From: Synaphobranchus kaupii
Lineage: Eukaryota; Chordata; Actinopteri; Anguilliformes; Synaphobranchidae
Direction of reading: 5' to 3'
DNA length: 64,000 nucleotides
NCBI GenBank assembly: GCA_029718625.1
Contig: CM056379.1
Span: 67,636,670-67,700,669 of the forward strand
The notes under the pieces were generated by a model. It was given only the letters and a program-made list of their open reading frames with translations. It was not told the origin of the DNA and made no database searches. The translations under genes and the position numbers were made by a program. Shown piece after piece: positions 20,396-30,940 of the stretch. How positions within the stretch are numbered: the stretch's first letter is position 1; each line of letters opens with the position of its first letter.

Positions 20396-20913
20396 CAATG
20401 CTGATAATGCACTAACCCAAAAGGGCTGGAACACTGTACATTTAAATATAAGCCGTGGTTCTCTACCTTTCTCTAAACTGTCAAATGGACTGTCCCAAAT
20501 ACTACGTAGCCCAAACGTAGAGCCCACATGACCACAACGTAGGCATACGTACAGCCCAACGTATAAAAGGGGTGGGTAAATCTCTGGTTACGCAGCCCCT
20601 ACGTCAAAAAGGGGTGGGTATGTTGACGCCAACCAATAGCATGGTCCAAACACCTTAAGACGTTCAAAATGGACATCTTAAGACAAACAAATTTGACGTC
20701 TTAACACGAACAAATTTGACGTCTTAATGCGGACATCGAAATACAGGTTTTGCCTACGTTGTATGCCTACGTTGTGGTCATGTGGGCTATACATTTGGGC
20801 TACGTAGTATTTGGGACAGTCCATTTGACAGTTTAGAAAAAGGTAGAGAACCACGGCTTATATTTAAATGTACAGTGCTCCAGCCCTTTTGGGTTAGTGC
20901 ATTATCAATATTG
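20396..20913. mobile_element. about 518-bp MITE with about 130-bp inverted ends
   Basis: The left end (gataatgcactaacccaaaa, ccgtggttctctaccttt, tgtcaaatggactgtcccaa) is mirrored by the right end (ttgggacagtccatttgaca, aaaggtagagaaccacgg, gggttagtgcattatc). The interior carries ccacaacgtaggcatacgta and several gacgtctta words. It has no ORF. Confidence 0.78.
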
Positions 20914-20917
20914 ACCA

Positions 20918-22135
20918 AAATTATTTATACTATATATTAATGACATAGTCAAAGTATCTGACGTTTTAAAATTAATTTTATTCGCGGACGACACAAACAT
21001 CCTCTGTTCTGGAATTGATCTTAATCAAATGGTCACATCAGTTAACAACGAAATGTCAAAGCTTCACACGTGGTTTAATATTAATAAACTATCACTAAAC
21101 CTTTCAAAGACAAAATTCATATTATTTGGGAAAAGAGGCCTGAAGGAAAACATAAACTTAAAGGTCAATGGTATCAACATTGAACGAGTGAACGAACACA
21201 AGATTCTGGGGGTTACGGTAGATAGCCTCCTGACATGGAAACCACATGTGAATCTAGTTCAATGTAAATTGGCCAAAAGCGTGTCTATTTTGTGGAAAAT
21301 GCAGAAACTACTCAATCAACATTCACTTAAGACAATTTACTCGGCACTCATAACACCTCACCTACACTACTGTGTTGAAGTGTGGGGACACACTTATAAA
21401 GACACTATAGAGCCACTGTTCAAACTCCAAAAAAGGGCAATGAGAGTTGTATATAGTGTCCCATATAGAGACCACACAAATGATTTGTTTATTAAGGCAA
21501 AGTTTCTCAAGTGGCAGGATATAATTAAATATAATACTGTACAAATATTATTCTTAGCCTCCAAAAATCTCTTACCCGTAAATATACAGAAACTGTTTCT
21601 AAAGAGAGATGACATACATAACCTAAGAGGAAATATGATTTATAAACAAAAATCTATAAAGTCAACACTCAGAGGTCATTCATTATCCATTGTGGGGGTT
21701 AAGCTTTGGAACAGTTTACATGATGAGATTAAAATGTCTACAAACTTAAAGACCTTCAAGTGTAAGATAAGATGCAAGATGGTAGAAAATTATCAAGTAC
21801 AAAAATAGGGGGTTATCATGAAATGAAAACAATGTCACGATGTAAAAAAAAACAAAAAAAAAACATTGCAAGCGGTTTACACAGGATCCTGGACCTTGCA
21901 ACAAAAGACAACAGACATTGGTCGCACAAACTGCTCAGGATGGAGCTTCTAACTTTTATTTTGGACATTATCTGAACAATATTTGGGAATGTCTGACGTT
22001 GAAATTAAACAAATTGTTTTGTATGACATGTACATTTAAAACCGACTTATTTGGACTTTAATAATTTGGTTTGTTTTACTTTAGCGTATTTTTTCTTTTC
22101 TTTTTTTTCTTTCTCGATCAGTTTCGCTATAAAGA
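20918..22135 (+). pseudogene. 5'-truncated LINE (RT C-terminal half plus 3' UTR)
   Basis: The open frame is 20921-21808 and starts before the first ATG. It reads LFILYINDIVKVSDVLKL, the catalytic FADDTNILCSG, then HTWFNINKLSLNLSKTKF and ILGVTVDSLLTWKPHVN to the natural C-terminus KMVENYQVQK. It is collinear with residues about 695-989 of the LINE at 44746-47715 but clearly diverged, so it is a different subfamily. About 330 bp of A/T-rich 3' UTR follow, with an A-run near 21845-21862. Endonuclease and N-terminal RT are missing, as expected for 5' truncation during target-primed reverse transcription. Confidence 0.9.
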
Positions 22136-22480
22136 AAATTCAGCTATGCTGTTGTGATACTAAAAAATCTGTTTTAATCAAATGTATAATATGAACATTT
22201 AAAATCGTGAGGGAATTGGGGCGGGGACTTGATAAGCAGTCTGCTTTTTTCCCGTATCCCTTTTCGGCAGGAAATGTATTTGTTAAATGCATATTACAGA
22301 AATGTGATGCAATGTGACTATACACATGCCGAAATAAACAAATAAACATGGGCATTTCACAAAACTTAAACTGCGCATATAAATAGAAGCGACTCTAGTC
22401 AGGGATTTAATTAGTACATACCAACATTTGTTCTTCCAGCCGACAAGACAAGCCGAGCATGCCAAACTATTCAGTCTCAT

Positions 22481-22930
22481 AGACAGCAAGCGAACGTTGA
22501 ATCGACGTAGATTCAATGTGGAATTCCGACGTTGATTCAACATCAATTTGCTCATCAAGATCACGTTGAATCAATGTCAGAATACCGACAAATATTGAAT
22601 AATCAAGGTTAAATATTAACATGATATTTAAAAGTTTTAATGTTTGTCGCCATCACTGACTCACTCCATTAGCTAACTGAACTAGTTAGTAGCCGACAAT
22701 GTCAGTTTATGCCTAACGTCATAAATTGCTTTGCCAGCTGAACACATAAAATGGATAAAAATACAACTTCATTGCAGTGAGTCTACTGTGGGCGAAAAAA
22801 TAACCGATTTTGATGATTATTCAATATTTGTCGGTATTCTGACGTTGATTCAACGTGATCTCGATGAGCAAATTGATGTTGAATCCACGTCGGAATTCCA
22901 CATTTAACCAACGTTCGCTTGCTATCTGGG
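22481..22930. mobile_element. MITE with ACCCAGATAGCAA end (right-arm copy)
   Basis: Both ends are present: gacagcaagcgaacgttgaa on the left and aacgttcgcttgctatctgg plus gt on the right. It is the fuller, inverted counterpart of 19808-20262. Confidence 0.7.
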
Positions 22931-23592
22931 TAATTAAAGGGAGAAAGTTGCGCACCTCTAGGTACTGGGGAACGGGGATGAGTGCAGACACCAACCATAC
23001 AGCATGGAGAGTGTATTCTTAATACCTGCACCTTGCAGACAGATATGCATTTAGGGAGGTTGTAAATTAATGATGAATGGTCTCCTCCGCATTCATTAAA
23101 GAGTGATTTTGAATTTTAAAAAAAATTATGCTCAAACTTTATTTGCATAGCCACCAGAGCGTGTGAGAGTGTAATTTGTATCCACAAATTATGGAAAGTG
23201 ACAGTGAAACTTAGTCCAATAATAGCCTGCTTTAATGAATAAAATCACAACAGGTGGTCAAATGTAACACAATGTAACATAATAGCCACAATGTAAAATA
23301 TAATTCACACCACCATTGCATAAAAAAATACCCCTTGGCTGCACTAAAAATTTCGCCATTAATCAGAAAGGATCTTAACCCGTTTACATCAAAAATCAAT
23401 GGCTTGCAGAACACCAAATTCTTTCTTTTCCTCCAATCTACTCAAAATTCAACAGGTTGCCATTTGTGCTCTAATACTGCCATCTAGTGGGCACTTAGGC
23501 GAACACGCCATATTAGATGAATATGTCAAGTAGCTATGATTGGGATGGCAGGTATGCCATCCGCCAACTTACGGCTTGGCGGGGCATGCCCC

Positions 23593-23890
23593 ATACCTAT
23601 ACAGCACCGAGAGTTTGGCACTTTTCAGGGTTTCCTACAGAAGTAACCACAATGACCATAGACACACAGCCCTTAAAAACATGAACGTCTGTATGTTCTG
23701 ACCTCATGTAACCACACAGCATTCAGATGCAACTTCACACATCCACACAATAAAGCCCCAAACTTGGGTTATTTTGCTGGTTTTTCTCCTTCCTCTTCCG
23801 CTTCTTCTTCTTCTTCTTCCCATTTTCCTGCCAAACTGCCTGCCTCCGTCGCGATGTTATCCAATGGGGAGAATTATTATTTGAGGGTAT
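23593..23890 (+). repeat. dispersed repeat R3 (second copy 25840-26110)
   Basis: About 250 bp recur in the same orientation at 25840-26110: cactttt(c)agggtttcctac, ctgacctcatgtaaccacac, agccccaaacttgggttatt, then ctccttcctctt. The right copy continues into tatccccattggataacaac. A (CTT)n tract is expanded in this copy (23800-23820). Just upstream (23548-23590) is ggatggcaggtatgccatcc, a palindrome seen again near 43364. Confidence 0.75.
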
Positions 23891-23984
23891 GGTCCGTATA
23901 CCTGCTCATCAAGCTTATCGTCCAATAAAAACGCTTCACACTAATGTTTTTTAATGTTAGTGTAGCTAATGGCTTCATGCTTTC

Positions 23985-24062
23985 CAAGAAGTTACTGTGG
24001 TTTAGTGGTTAAGACTGCAGCCTCTCACACAGTGGATAGTGGGTTTGAGCCCAGCAGGGCAT
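23985..24062 (+). repeat. tRNA-like SINE head
   Basis: tggtttagtggttaagactg fits a tRNA D-arm with A box, and gtgggtttgagcccagcagg fits a T-arm with B box about 45 bases later. A related, inverted module is at 43235-43313. No acceptor stem closes around it. Confidence 0.6.
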
Positions 24063-24214
24063 GTGTATTTTCCACAAAAACAATGTGCAACTGTTAAGTA
24101 CTTTTCATTTCTTAGACTGTTATTATTTTCACATTGACACATTAATATATTTTTATTGCAAAGGCAAAAGAGGTTTACAATATTAACTGTTCAATGTTTC
24201 ACTTGTATTATATC

Positions 24215-24264
24215 ACACCCTCCCCAAACCGGACGCTCGCTTTTGTCTGGTTTGGGGAGGGTGT
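24215..24264. repeat. GC-rich hairpin
   Basis: acaccctccccaaaccggac pairs with gtctggtttggggagggtgt across a 10-nt loop, with one wobble. It has no terminator-like T run. Likely a palindrome at an element junction. Confidence 0.7.
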
Positions 24265-24335
24265 TACGGTCTGCTCTTGCAGTCATGACTAGTCATGACT
24301 GTGGAAACCCCTTGCCTCGGCCAACATTTATTTAT

Positions 24336-25510
24336 TAATTCATTTCTTCACTTCAGCTCTGTTCACTTTATCCTTTTCACACATAACACAATGTCACCAT
24401 AAAATTAACTACTAGGAAAATTAAGAGTTTACGATAATAGCCTACATTAAGAATTGATAATAACCTGCTATAAACTGCAATCCTTTAAGAGATCGGATTT
24501 ATAAACCGCCACTTCGCCAAACATATCTGATTCATGGTTAGTCACTTTAAAAGAAAAAAAAAACAATAGCTTCCGAATGTGACTCTAGCCTAGTCTACGC
24601 TACTCTGCAGATAATGTAGCTGCAAACACTTTTAATTTAACTACCGGAAAAAAAGGCAAAAGACGCTTCCAATATTTACTGTTCAATGTTTCACTTGTAG
24701 CCTATTTCACTTGTACTACAGTGAAATGGTTAAAGTCAGACCGACACTGACAAATAGCATTATATCATGTGATTATACCCCTTTGGTCTTCTGGTTAGCG
24801 TCAAGCCTTAGTATTGCAAAAGACATGGGTTTGTACCTCGCCCGATTGATATTAATGTGTAGTTTCATTTTGGACTCACAGTGTGCACACGTTCTGGTTT
24901 TCTCATGCAAGAATGTTTTTTTATTGCAAAGGCAAAGACACGTTTACTATATTAACTGTTCACTTGTAGCCTGTTAAACAATTCAGTCACTGGACACCAC
25001 GACAGTAATGCAATAGGCTAGCTAACGTTATGGGAACAGGCATCCCATGGCCATTTGTCAAGCAAAGAAAAAAGTTTAAATGCAGAATATCATCCGGTTA
25101 ACATCACGTTCTTGCATTAATGTAAAAATGCCATTGCCTACATGTTTTAATCTCACACAAATGCCGACAAAAATATTAGTCGGTATGGAGCGTGCTGTCA
25201 ATTCCGCCGCGGTCTTGTCTGACTCACTGTGGAATCAGAACGTTCAACGCTCGCCTCCGCCAACATTTCTTTATTTTGTCTTCATTCATTTCTTCACTTC
25301 AGCTCTGTTCAGTTTATCCTTTTCACACATAACACAATGTCACCATAAAATTAACCTACTAGGAAAATTAAGAATTTACGATAATAGGCTACATTAAGAA
25401 TTGACGATAGCCTACTATAAACTGCAATCCCTTAAGACATCGGATTTATAAACCTCCAATTCCCTAAACATATATGATTCATGGTTACTCACTTTAAAAA
25501 AAATTGCTAT
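24336..25510 (+). repeat. two further copies of repeat R2 with a tRNA-like module
   Basis: 24336-24560 and 25280-25500 match 5885-6110. The part between them includes the tRNA-like module (24778-24850: ctggttagcgtcaagcctta ... ttgtacctcgcccg) and 24905-25140, which matches 6335-6600. The arrangement suggests tandem R2 units. Confidence 0.72.
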
Positions 25511-25839
25511 AGCTTCCGAACATTGCTCTAGTCTACGGTACTCTGCAGACAATGTATCTTACTGCAAACACTTTTAATTATAATTCTAATCAGAAGAATA
25601 ATCTCTGGTAGGCTACTTTCTTAGTTTCTTGCTGGCTAAGATTCCTGGGAAATATGCGTTGTCCAATTAAGCTTGTTAGCCAACGTTAGTTTTGCCAGAG
25701 AAACGTCAGTCAGCTGCTTGTCAGGAAGCAGGTACAAGCTAAAAAGGTAGCCAACAAGCTTTTTTTACCTTCGAAAAAAAAACTGCGAAGGTATTATGCT
25801 GTGCTTATGAAGCACAGTATTATGCTGTGCTTATACAGC

Positions 25840-26110
25840 ACTGAGAGTTTGGTACTTTTCAGGGTTTCCTACAGAAATAACCACAATGACCACAGACTCT
25901 CAGCCCTTAAAAACATTAACTTCTGTATGTTCTGACCTCATGTAACCACACAGAATTCAGATACAACTTCAGACATCCACACAATAAAGCCCCAAACTTG
26001 GGTTATTTTGCCGTTTTTCTCCTTCCTCTTCCCATTTTTCCTGTCGAATTCGTCATCACAAATGTTGCTTGCCCACAAATAATAATTATCCCCATTGGAT
26101 AACAACATCT
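25840..26110 (+). repeat. repeat R3, second copy
   Basis: Direct counterpart of 23593-23890. It is preceded by two copies of tattatgctgtgcttat (25793 and 25826). The (CTT)n tract is shorter here. Confidence 0.72.
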
Positions 26111-26807
26111 GATCACCCAATAACGACATCTCATCAACCAATAACAAAGTCTTTTCTTTTACATAGACTGCATGATACGGCACGATGAACGACGTGCATT
26201 ACATAATGCTTTTTTATATCCACATAAGGATGTGAATGTCATGGTTTTGTCTTTATAAGGAAGTGCACGTGATCCTACTTCAGCCAATAGTAGGATGCCA
26301 CAGAATATTTTTCAAAAACTCGCCGTCGCCATCTTTGTTTCGTGCAGCAGCTAGCTTGTTTTGATTTAAAAAATTAAAACTATTGCTTTTACACCTGAAT
26401 AATCGTTGTAGGAAGCTCTTTTTTTATACATTTCTGAGATGCGTTCTCTATCATTTCACATAAAAATGTCACGTAATAGCGTTTCATGACTCAGATAGCT
26501 ACATTAATACAATAGGCCATAAAAGCCTCGGACTGAATTTGTAACTTAACCCGACACAGCGCTCTGTCATTCGCTAGGTCGCCCATTTGGAAAATGTCGT
26601 GGCTACGTAGCTTTGCTAGAGAATCCGATTTGTGTCCGAAGTATCAAGCAATACATCATTCAAAAGAACTATGCTCACTTAGGGTATAATATTGAGGGGC
26701 AAATCCACTTTTACGACAATGTTATTATTGTCTTTGTCATCACCGATTATGAAATTCACCCAAGGTAAGCAATTCGAAGTTGCCCACGCTGCAATGTAAC
26801 GTAGCTA
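26111..26807. other. non-coding, nothing recognised
   Basis: No ORF of interest. The sequence up to 26807 is the left flank of the Ginger-like element and ends with gtagcta directly before the ACGT at its border. Confidence 0.35.
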
Positions 26808-27255
26808 ACGTTGTCATAAAATGTATTCTTACCGTGAAAAACAACGACATGTTTACAATTTCGGACAGATGTTAAGGTAAATCTATCACCACGGCGGCAC
26901 TTTCGCCACAAGTCAGCAATTATACCAGGAAATGCCCTCTTTGAAAACAAAAAACGAATGAATATAAAAAGGTTAGTCTGTTACTGCATACCCGTTTTTG
27001 CTAAAGCTGCATCATAGCTATGATAACGCGGAGCTGTCAAAACTATAACAGCAAAACCCTTTAAAAAAAACAAAATAAAAACCGTAGCTAGGCTACACGT
27101 AGCCTATGGCTATGACAAATTAAGGACTAAACAAGCCACATTTTAGTTAATAAAACTCAAGTAAGCTAATTTAGATACAGAACAGAACCAAACCAAAAAT
27201 GTCACATTTGTGGGTTTAAAAAAACAACAAAAAACAGCTGCAGTAGGTTAAGAAG

Positions 27256-28889
27256 TCAGTCCTTTGTGCAGGCAAAACATATGTAGTCCCCCTCCACCTG
27301 CGGCCTCCCCACGCAGTCCAAATGATACCATCGGCCACAATCTTGTCTGGTGCACTCAATCTGAAAAAACACATTCATGAAAATTTACAATGTAGCACAT
27401 TGGTAGGGTGGGTGCAGGTAAAAATGACAGACGCATCTCTACATTTGTAGAAAAATAATACAAACCCATTCGTCCAATTGAACATTTCTTGCACGTTTGC
27501 TGGTGACCTCACCACACGCCTCACACAGGTCTGTCATATCATCTAAGAGAGATTGAATGGTTGTGTGAAATTGAAAATATATATATTTTTTAAAAGCAGG
27601 CTGATTTTGGATAACAAGCCAGGTTATGCATAATCATACCTTTGTAGCTCAGCAGAGTGGACGCTATTTCGTGACGGATGGTAGTCATCCCTGCGTCCAC
27701 TTCAAAGTTTATTTGTTTTTCCATTAAGATGCATTCGGCAAACTAGAAATAGTTTCAATTAGTATTCATTCACAGTGGTATACATTTGCAAATAACCTGT
27801 ACTTACTTTGCAGACAAAGGCTCCACATGAGTTCCCATCTTTCTGTGTAGGATGTGGCAGTGTTCCACACGTCCAGCGTGAGATATTAATTTTTTTTCTT
27901 ATAAATGCCCTGGAGAAATCGAGTGGTGAGATAACTTTAATGATGGGAAGAGTCTGTCAGATGTTTAAATTAATCTTACCTGGTCACATTTTTACATTTC
28001 TCTATCGCCGCAGGCAGCGCTCCAAATGGGTCCAGGTACAGCGCCCGTCTCTGCTGCAGATACATTGCCTGCCAAGACAATATATAGGGTTTTGACAAAC
28101 AAAATATTTTCATTATAATTTCACATATCGTGCAGCCTTAGGTCTTACCACCTAATGTCCAGTCGTGGTTCTCATTTACTGCACCAAGGAGTATGTTGTA
28201 TTTGTCTGGTTCAAGCTGGGGAGGGGGGGGGGGGGGGGGGGGCACACACCAGGAAAATGTTACTTAATAAATTCCTACTGTATAACCATTACCGACAGTG
28301 AAAACCAAGCTAGAATGTCACCTTTCTCAGACCCTTCAAATTGCCCTGCCCAAATGGCCGTCATTGCAAAGCAATCAAAGCACTACATTTTCCTTTTTAG
28401 GAGCTGGCAAGAAGGAAATACCTTGTCAACAAAGTCATTTCCAGGTGCAGTACTCAAAATATCGAGGGTGAAGATTTTATATGGGCCTACTTTGCTCCAA
28501 ATCACCTGCTTCTTCCTCCCAGCCCAAATTTCATCGAGCACTGACAAAAAAAACGAACAAAAAAAACAGTTACACATGTGGAAGTTTAAGTTGACAGTTT
28601 CAACATGGCAGAAACACATGGGGAGGGTGGGACAGATTCTGTTGATGCCAGCAAGGGTAGGGAAGAAGTGTCTGTAGTTGTCTGGGATGGCACTCTTTTG
28701 TTGGATGAATCTTGTGAGATTGTCTGTGCTGATCTGGCGGATGGTTTGTTTGTCTGACTCCAGATCAGCACTCACAAGATTCATCCAACCACACAAAAGA
28801 GTGCCATCCCAGACAACTACAGTCACTTCTTCCCTACCCTTGCTGGCATCAACAATATTTGCCCCACCCTCCCCATGTGTTTCTGCCAC
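27256..28889 (-). pseudogene. Ulp1/C48 protease-PHD gene, left-arm copy (deleted)
   Basis: Mirror copy of the gene at 29098-30470. Exons by gt..ag borders on the minus strand, last to first: 27256-27360, 27476-27540, 27640-27742, 27807-27909, 27980-28068, 28152-28205. A remnant of the exon ending at 28322 and the exon carrying LDEIWAGRKKQVIW follow further right. About 111 bp that in the right arm contain the intron end and the start of the second exon (with VLNAYLELKLQ) are missing, so the protease core cannot be produced intact. Upstream, a frame starts MAETHGEGGANIVDASKG at 28889, but that piece is itself part of the central palindrome, so its coding role is doubtful. A poly-G run (28222-28242) sits in an intron. 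Confidence 0.7.
28604..28889. repeat. central palindrome of the Ulp1-PHD element
   Basis: 28604-28740 and 28745-28889 are inverted copies (atggcagaaacacatgggga at both outer edges on opposite strands; gggatggcactcttttgt inside). Right of it the arm has about 155 bp (28890-29047) with no counterpart on the left. Confidence 0.8.
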
Positions 28890-29097
28890 TACAGACTCTT
28901 TGCCGTCTCCTAATTCGGTTGCCTTCTTATGACCTTCAAATACCCCCTCCTGCCAGTTATCTATCCCTCCTTCCCAGCAACATTGCTCCCCGGGCTCCCC
29001 TTCTCAACCGACAAATCTCACAACGAGTGGCGACTAAGTATCTGCCTTGTTGAAACTGTCAACTTAAACTTCCACATGTAACTGTTTTTTTTGTCAG

Positions 29098-30470
29098 TGC
29101 TCGATGAAATTTGGGCTGGGAGGAAGAAGCAGGTGATTTGGAGCAAAGTAGGCCCATATAAAATCTTCACCCTCGATATTTTGAGTACTGCACCTGGAAA
29201 TGACTTTGTTGACGAGGTATTTCCTTCTTGCCAGCTCCTAAAAAGGAAAATGTAGTGCTTTGGTTGATTAATTAATCTTGAAACAAATTTTGTTCATTAT
29301 ATCCAGGTACTGAATGCCTACCTGGAACTGAAGTTGCAGGAAACATCCAAAACCACAAAGGCATTCGTCATTGATTGCTTTGCAATGACGGCCATTTGGG
29401 CAGGGCAATTTGAAGGGTCTGAGAAAGGTGACATTCTAGCTTGGTTTTCACTGTCGGTAATGGTTATACAGTAGGAATTTATTAAGTAACATTTTCCTGG
29501 TGTGTGCCCTCCCCCCCCCAGCTTGAACCAGACAAATACAACATACTCCTTGGTGCAGTAAATGAGAACCACGACTGGACATTAGGTGGTAAGACCTAAG
29601 GCTGCACGATATGTGAAATTATAATGAAAATATTTTGTTTGTCAAAACCCTATATATTGTCTTGGCAGGCAATGTATCTGCAGCAGAGACGGGCGCTGTA
29701 CCTGGACCCATTTGGAGCTCTGCCTGCGGCGATAGAGAAATGTAAAAATGTGACCAGGTAAGATTAATTTAAACATCTGACAGACTCTTCCCATCATTAA
29801 AGTTATCTCACCACTCGATTTCTCCAGGGCATTTATAAGAAAAAAAATTAATATCTCACGCTGGACATGTGGAACACTGCCACATCCTACACAGAAAGAT
29901 GGGAACTCATGTGGAGCCTTTGTCTGCAAAGTAAGTACAGGTTATTTGCAAATGTATACCACTGTGAATGAATACTAATTGAAACTTTTCTAGTTTGCCG
30001 AATGCATCTTAATGGAAAAACAAATAAACTTTGAAGTGGACACAGGGATGACTACCATCCGTCACGAAATAGCGTCCACTCTGCTGAGCTACAAAGGTAT
30101 GATTATGCATAACCTGGCTTGTTATCCAAAATCAGCCTGCTTTTAAAAAATATATATATTTTCAATTTCACACAACCATTCAAATGATATGACAGATCTG
30201 TGTGAGGCGTGTGGTGAGGTCACCAGCAAACGTGCAAGACATGTTCAATTGGACGAATGGGTTTGTATTATTTTTCTACAAATGTAGAGATGCGTCTGTC
30301 ATTTTTACCTGCACCCACCCTACCAATGTGCTACATTGTAAATTTTCATGAATGTGTTTTTTCAGATTGAGTGCACCAGACAAGATTGTGGCCGATGGTA
30401 TCATTTGGACTGCGTGGGGAGGCCGCAGGTGGAGGGGGACTACATATGTTTTGCCTGCACAAAGGACTGA
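29098..30470 (+). CDS. Ulp1/C48-like protease with C-terminal PHD finger, 8 visible exons
   Basis: Exons with gt..ag borders: 29098-29216, 29307-29427, 29532-29585, 29669-29757, 29828-29930, 29994-30096, 30196-30260, 30366-30470 (TGA). The protein reads LDEIWAGRKKQVIW ..., NDFVDEVLNAYLELKLQ (Ulp1 entry motif), NENHDWTL (His), RALYLDPFGALP (Asp), QKDGNSCGAFVCK (Cys), then a PHD finger C-x2-C-x18-C-x4-C-x4-H-x2-C-x11-C-x2-C starting DLCEACGE and ending ICFACTKD. A His-Asp-Cys triad is thus visible, as in SUMO-specific C48 proteases. PHD fingers commonly read histone tails. Phases agree at all junctions except 29585/29669, where one extra base breaks the frame, in both arms. The true 5' exons (integrase part?) are absent. 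An aataaa lies at about 30544. Role in transposition is unknown. Confidence 0.75.
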
Positions 30471-30850
30471 CTTAACCTACTGCAGCTGTTTTTTGTTGTT
30501 TTTTTAAACCCACAAATGTGACATTTTTTTTTTGGTTCTGTTTCAATAAATATGTTGACTACCCATAATGTTTCATTTGGTATTTAGTCTGTAGTGATTT
30601 GAGTGCCTAGGCACTTATTATTCTCCCCTGGATTTTACGACCCAGTGGTGCTGGGGTGTCTTTCATGATGTCAAATTGTAGCCTACTACTTAAACAGCTG
30701 AAGAGCTGAAAAGTTTAACAAGGTGGACCCTACAAAGGTTTATAAGTACTGAAATGGACTATACTTTCTTAAAATATGTGTAATAGCCTTTCAGCTTATT
30801 GGACAGCACCTTGTAGAGACAAGAGGAATGGGAGCAGGTAAAGCGAAAAA

Positions 30851-30940
30851 AGGTCGGATTCGAACCGACAAATGTCGCAAAGAGCACGGGAATCCTAGTT
30901 AGGCCACGCTACAGACTGCGCCACGGAGAGACACGCCAGG
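30851..30940 (-). repeat. tRNA-like module with intact T-arm, inside the element's right end
   Basis: On the minus strand: ctccgtggcgcagtctgtag (D-arm/A box), about 35 bases, then gtcggttcgaatccgacc, a 5-bp stem with TTCGAAT loop, followed by a T-run. A second copy is in the neighbouring element (31966-32050) and a truncated one at 49655. The acceptor stem is not convincing, so a SINE head or captured tRNA fragment is more likely than a working tRNA gene. Confidence 0.6.

Larger units (their letters stand above)
18999..23541. mobile_element. large inverted-repeat structure with about 1.2-1.4 kb arms
   Basis: The left arm (18999-20387) and right arm (22347-23541) are inverted copies. The outer edges read atcatagctacttgacatat, and the inner edges meet at catgggcatttcacaaaact. 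Shared internal words include cctaagtgcccactagatgg, ccattaatcagaaaggatct and ttctgcaagccattgatttc on alternating strands. The right arm lacks about 200 bp of the left (around 19330-19620). The spacer holds a MITE (20396-20913) and a LINE fragment (20918-22135). No transposase of its own is visible, and the Gypsy element inserted about 90 bp outside the left arm. Confidence 0.85.

Noticed and set aside
28165..28677. 170-codon plus-strand ORF across the left arm
   Set aside because: Antisense to the Ulp1 exons and introns, including a poly-G run. The coding sense is the minus strand there.
30851..30940. Functional tRNA gene
   Set aside because: A and B boxes and T-arm exist, but the acceptor and anticodon stems are not convincing, and mirrored copies lie inside transposon ends.
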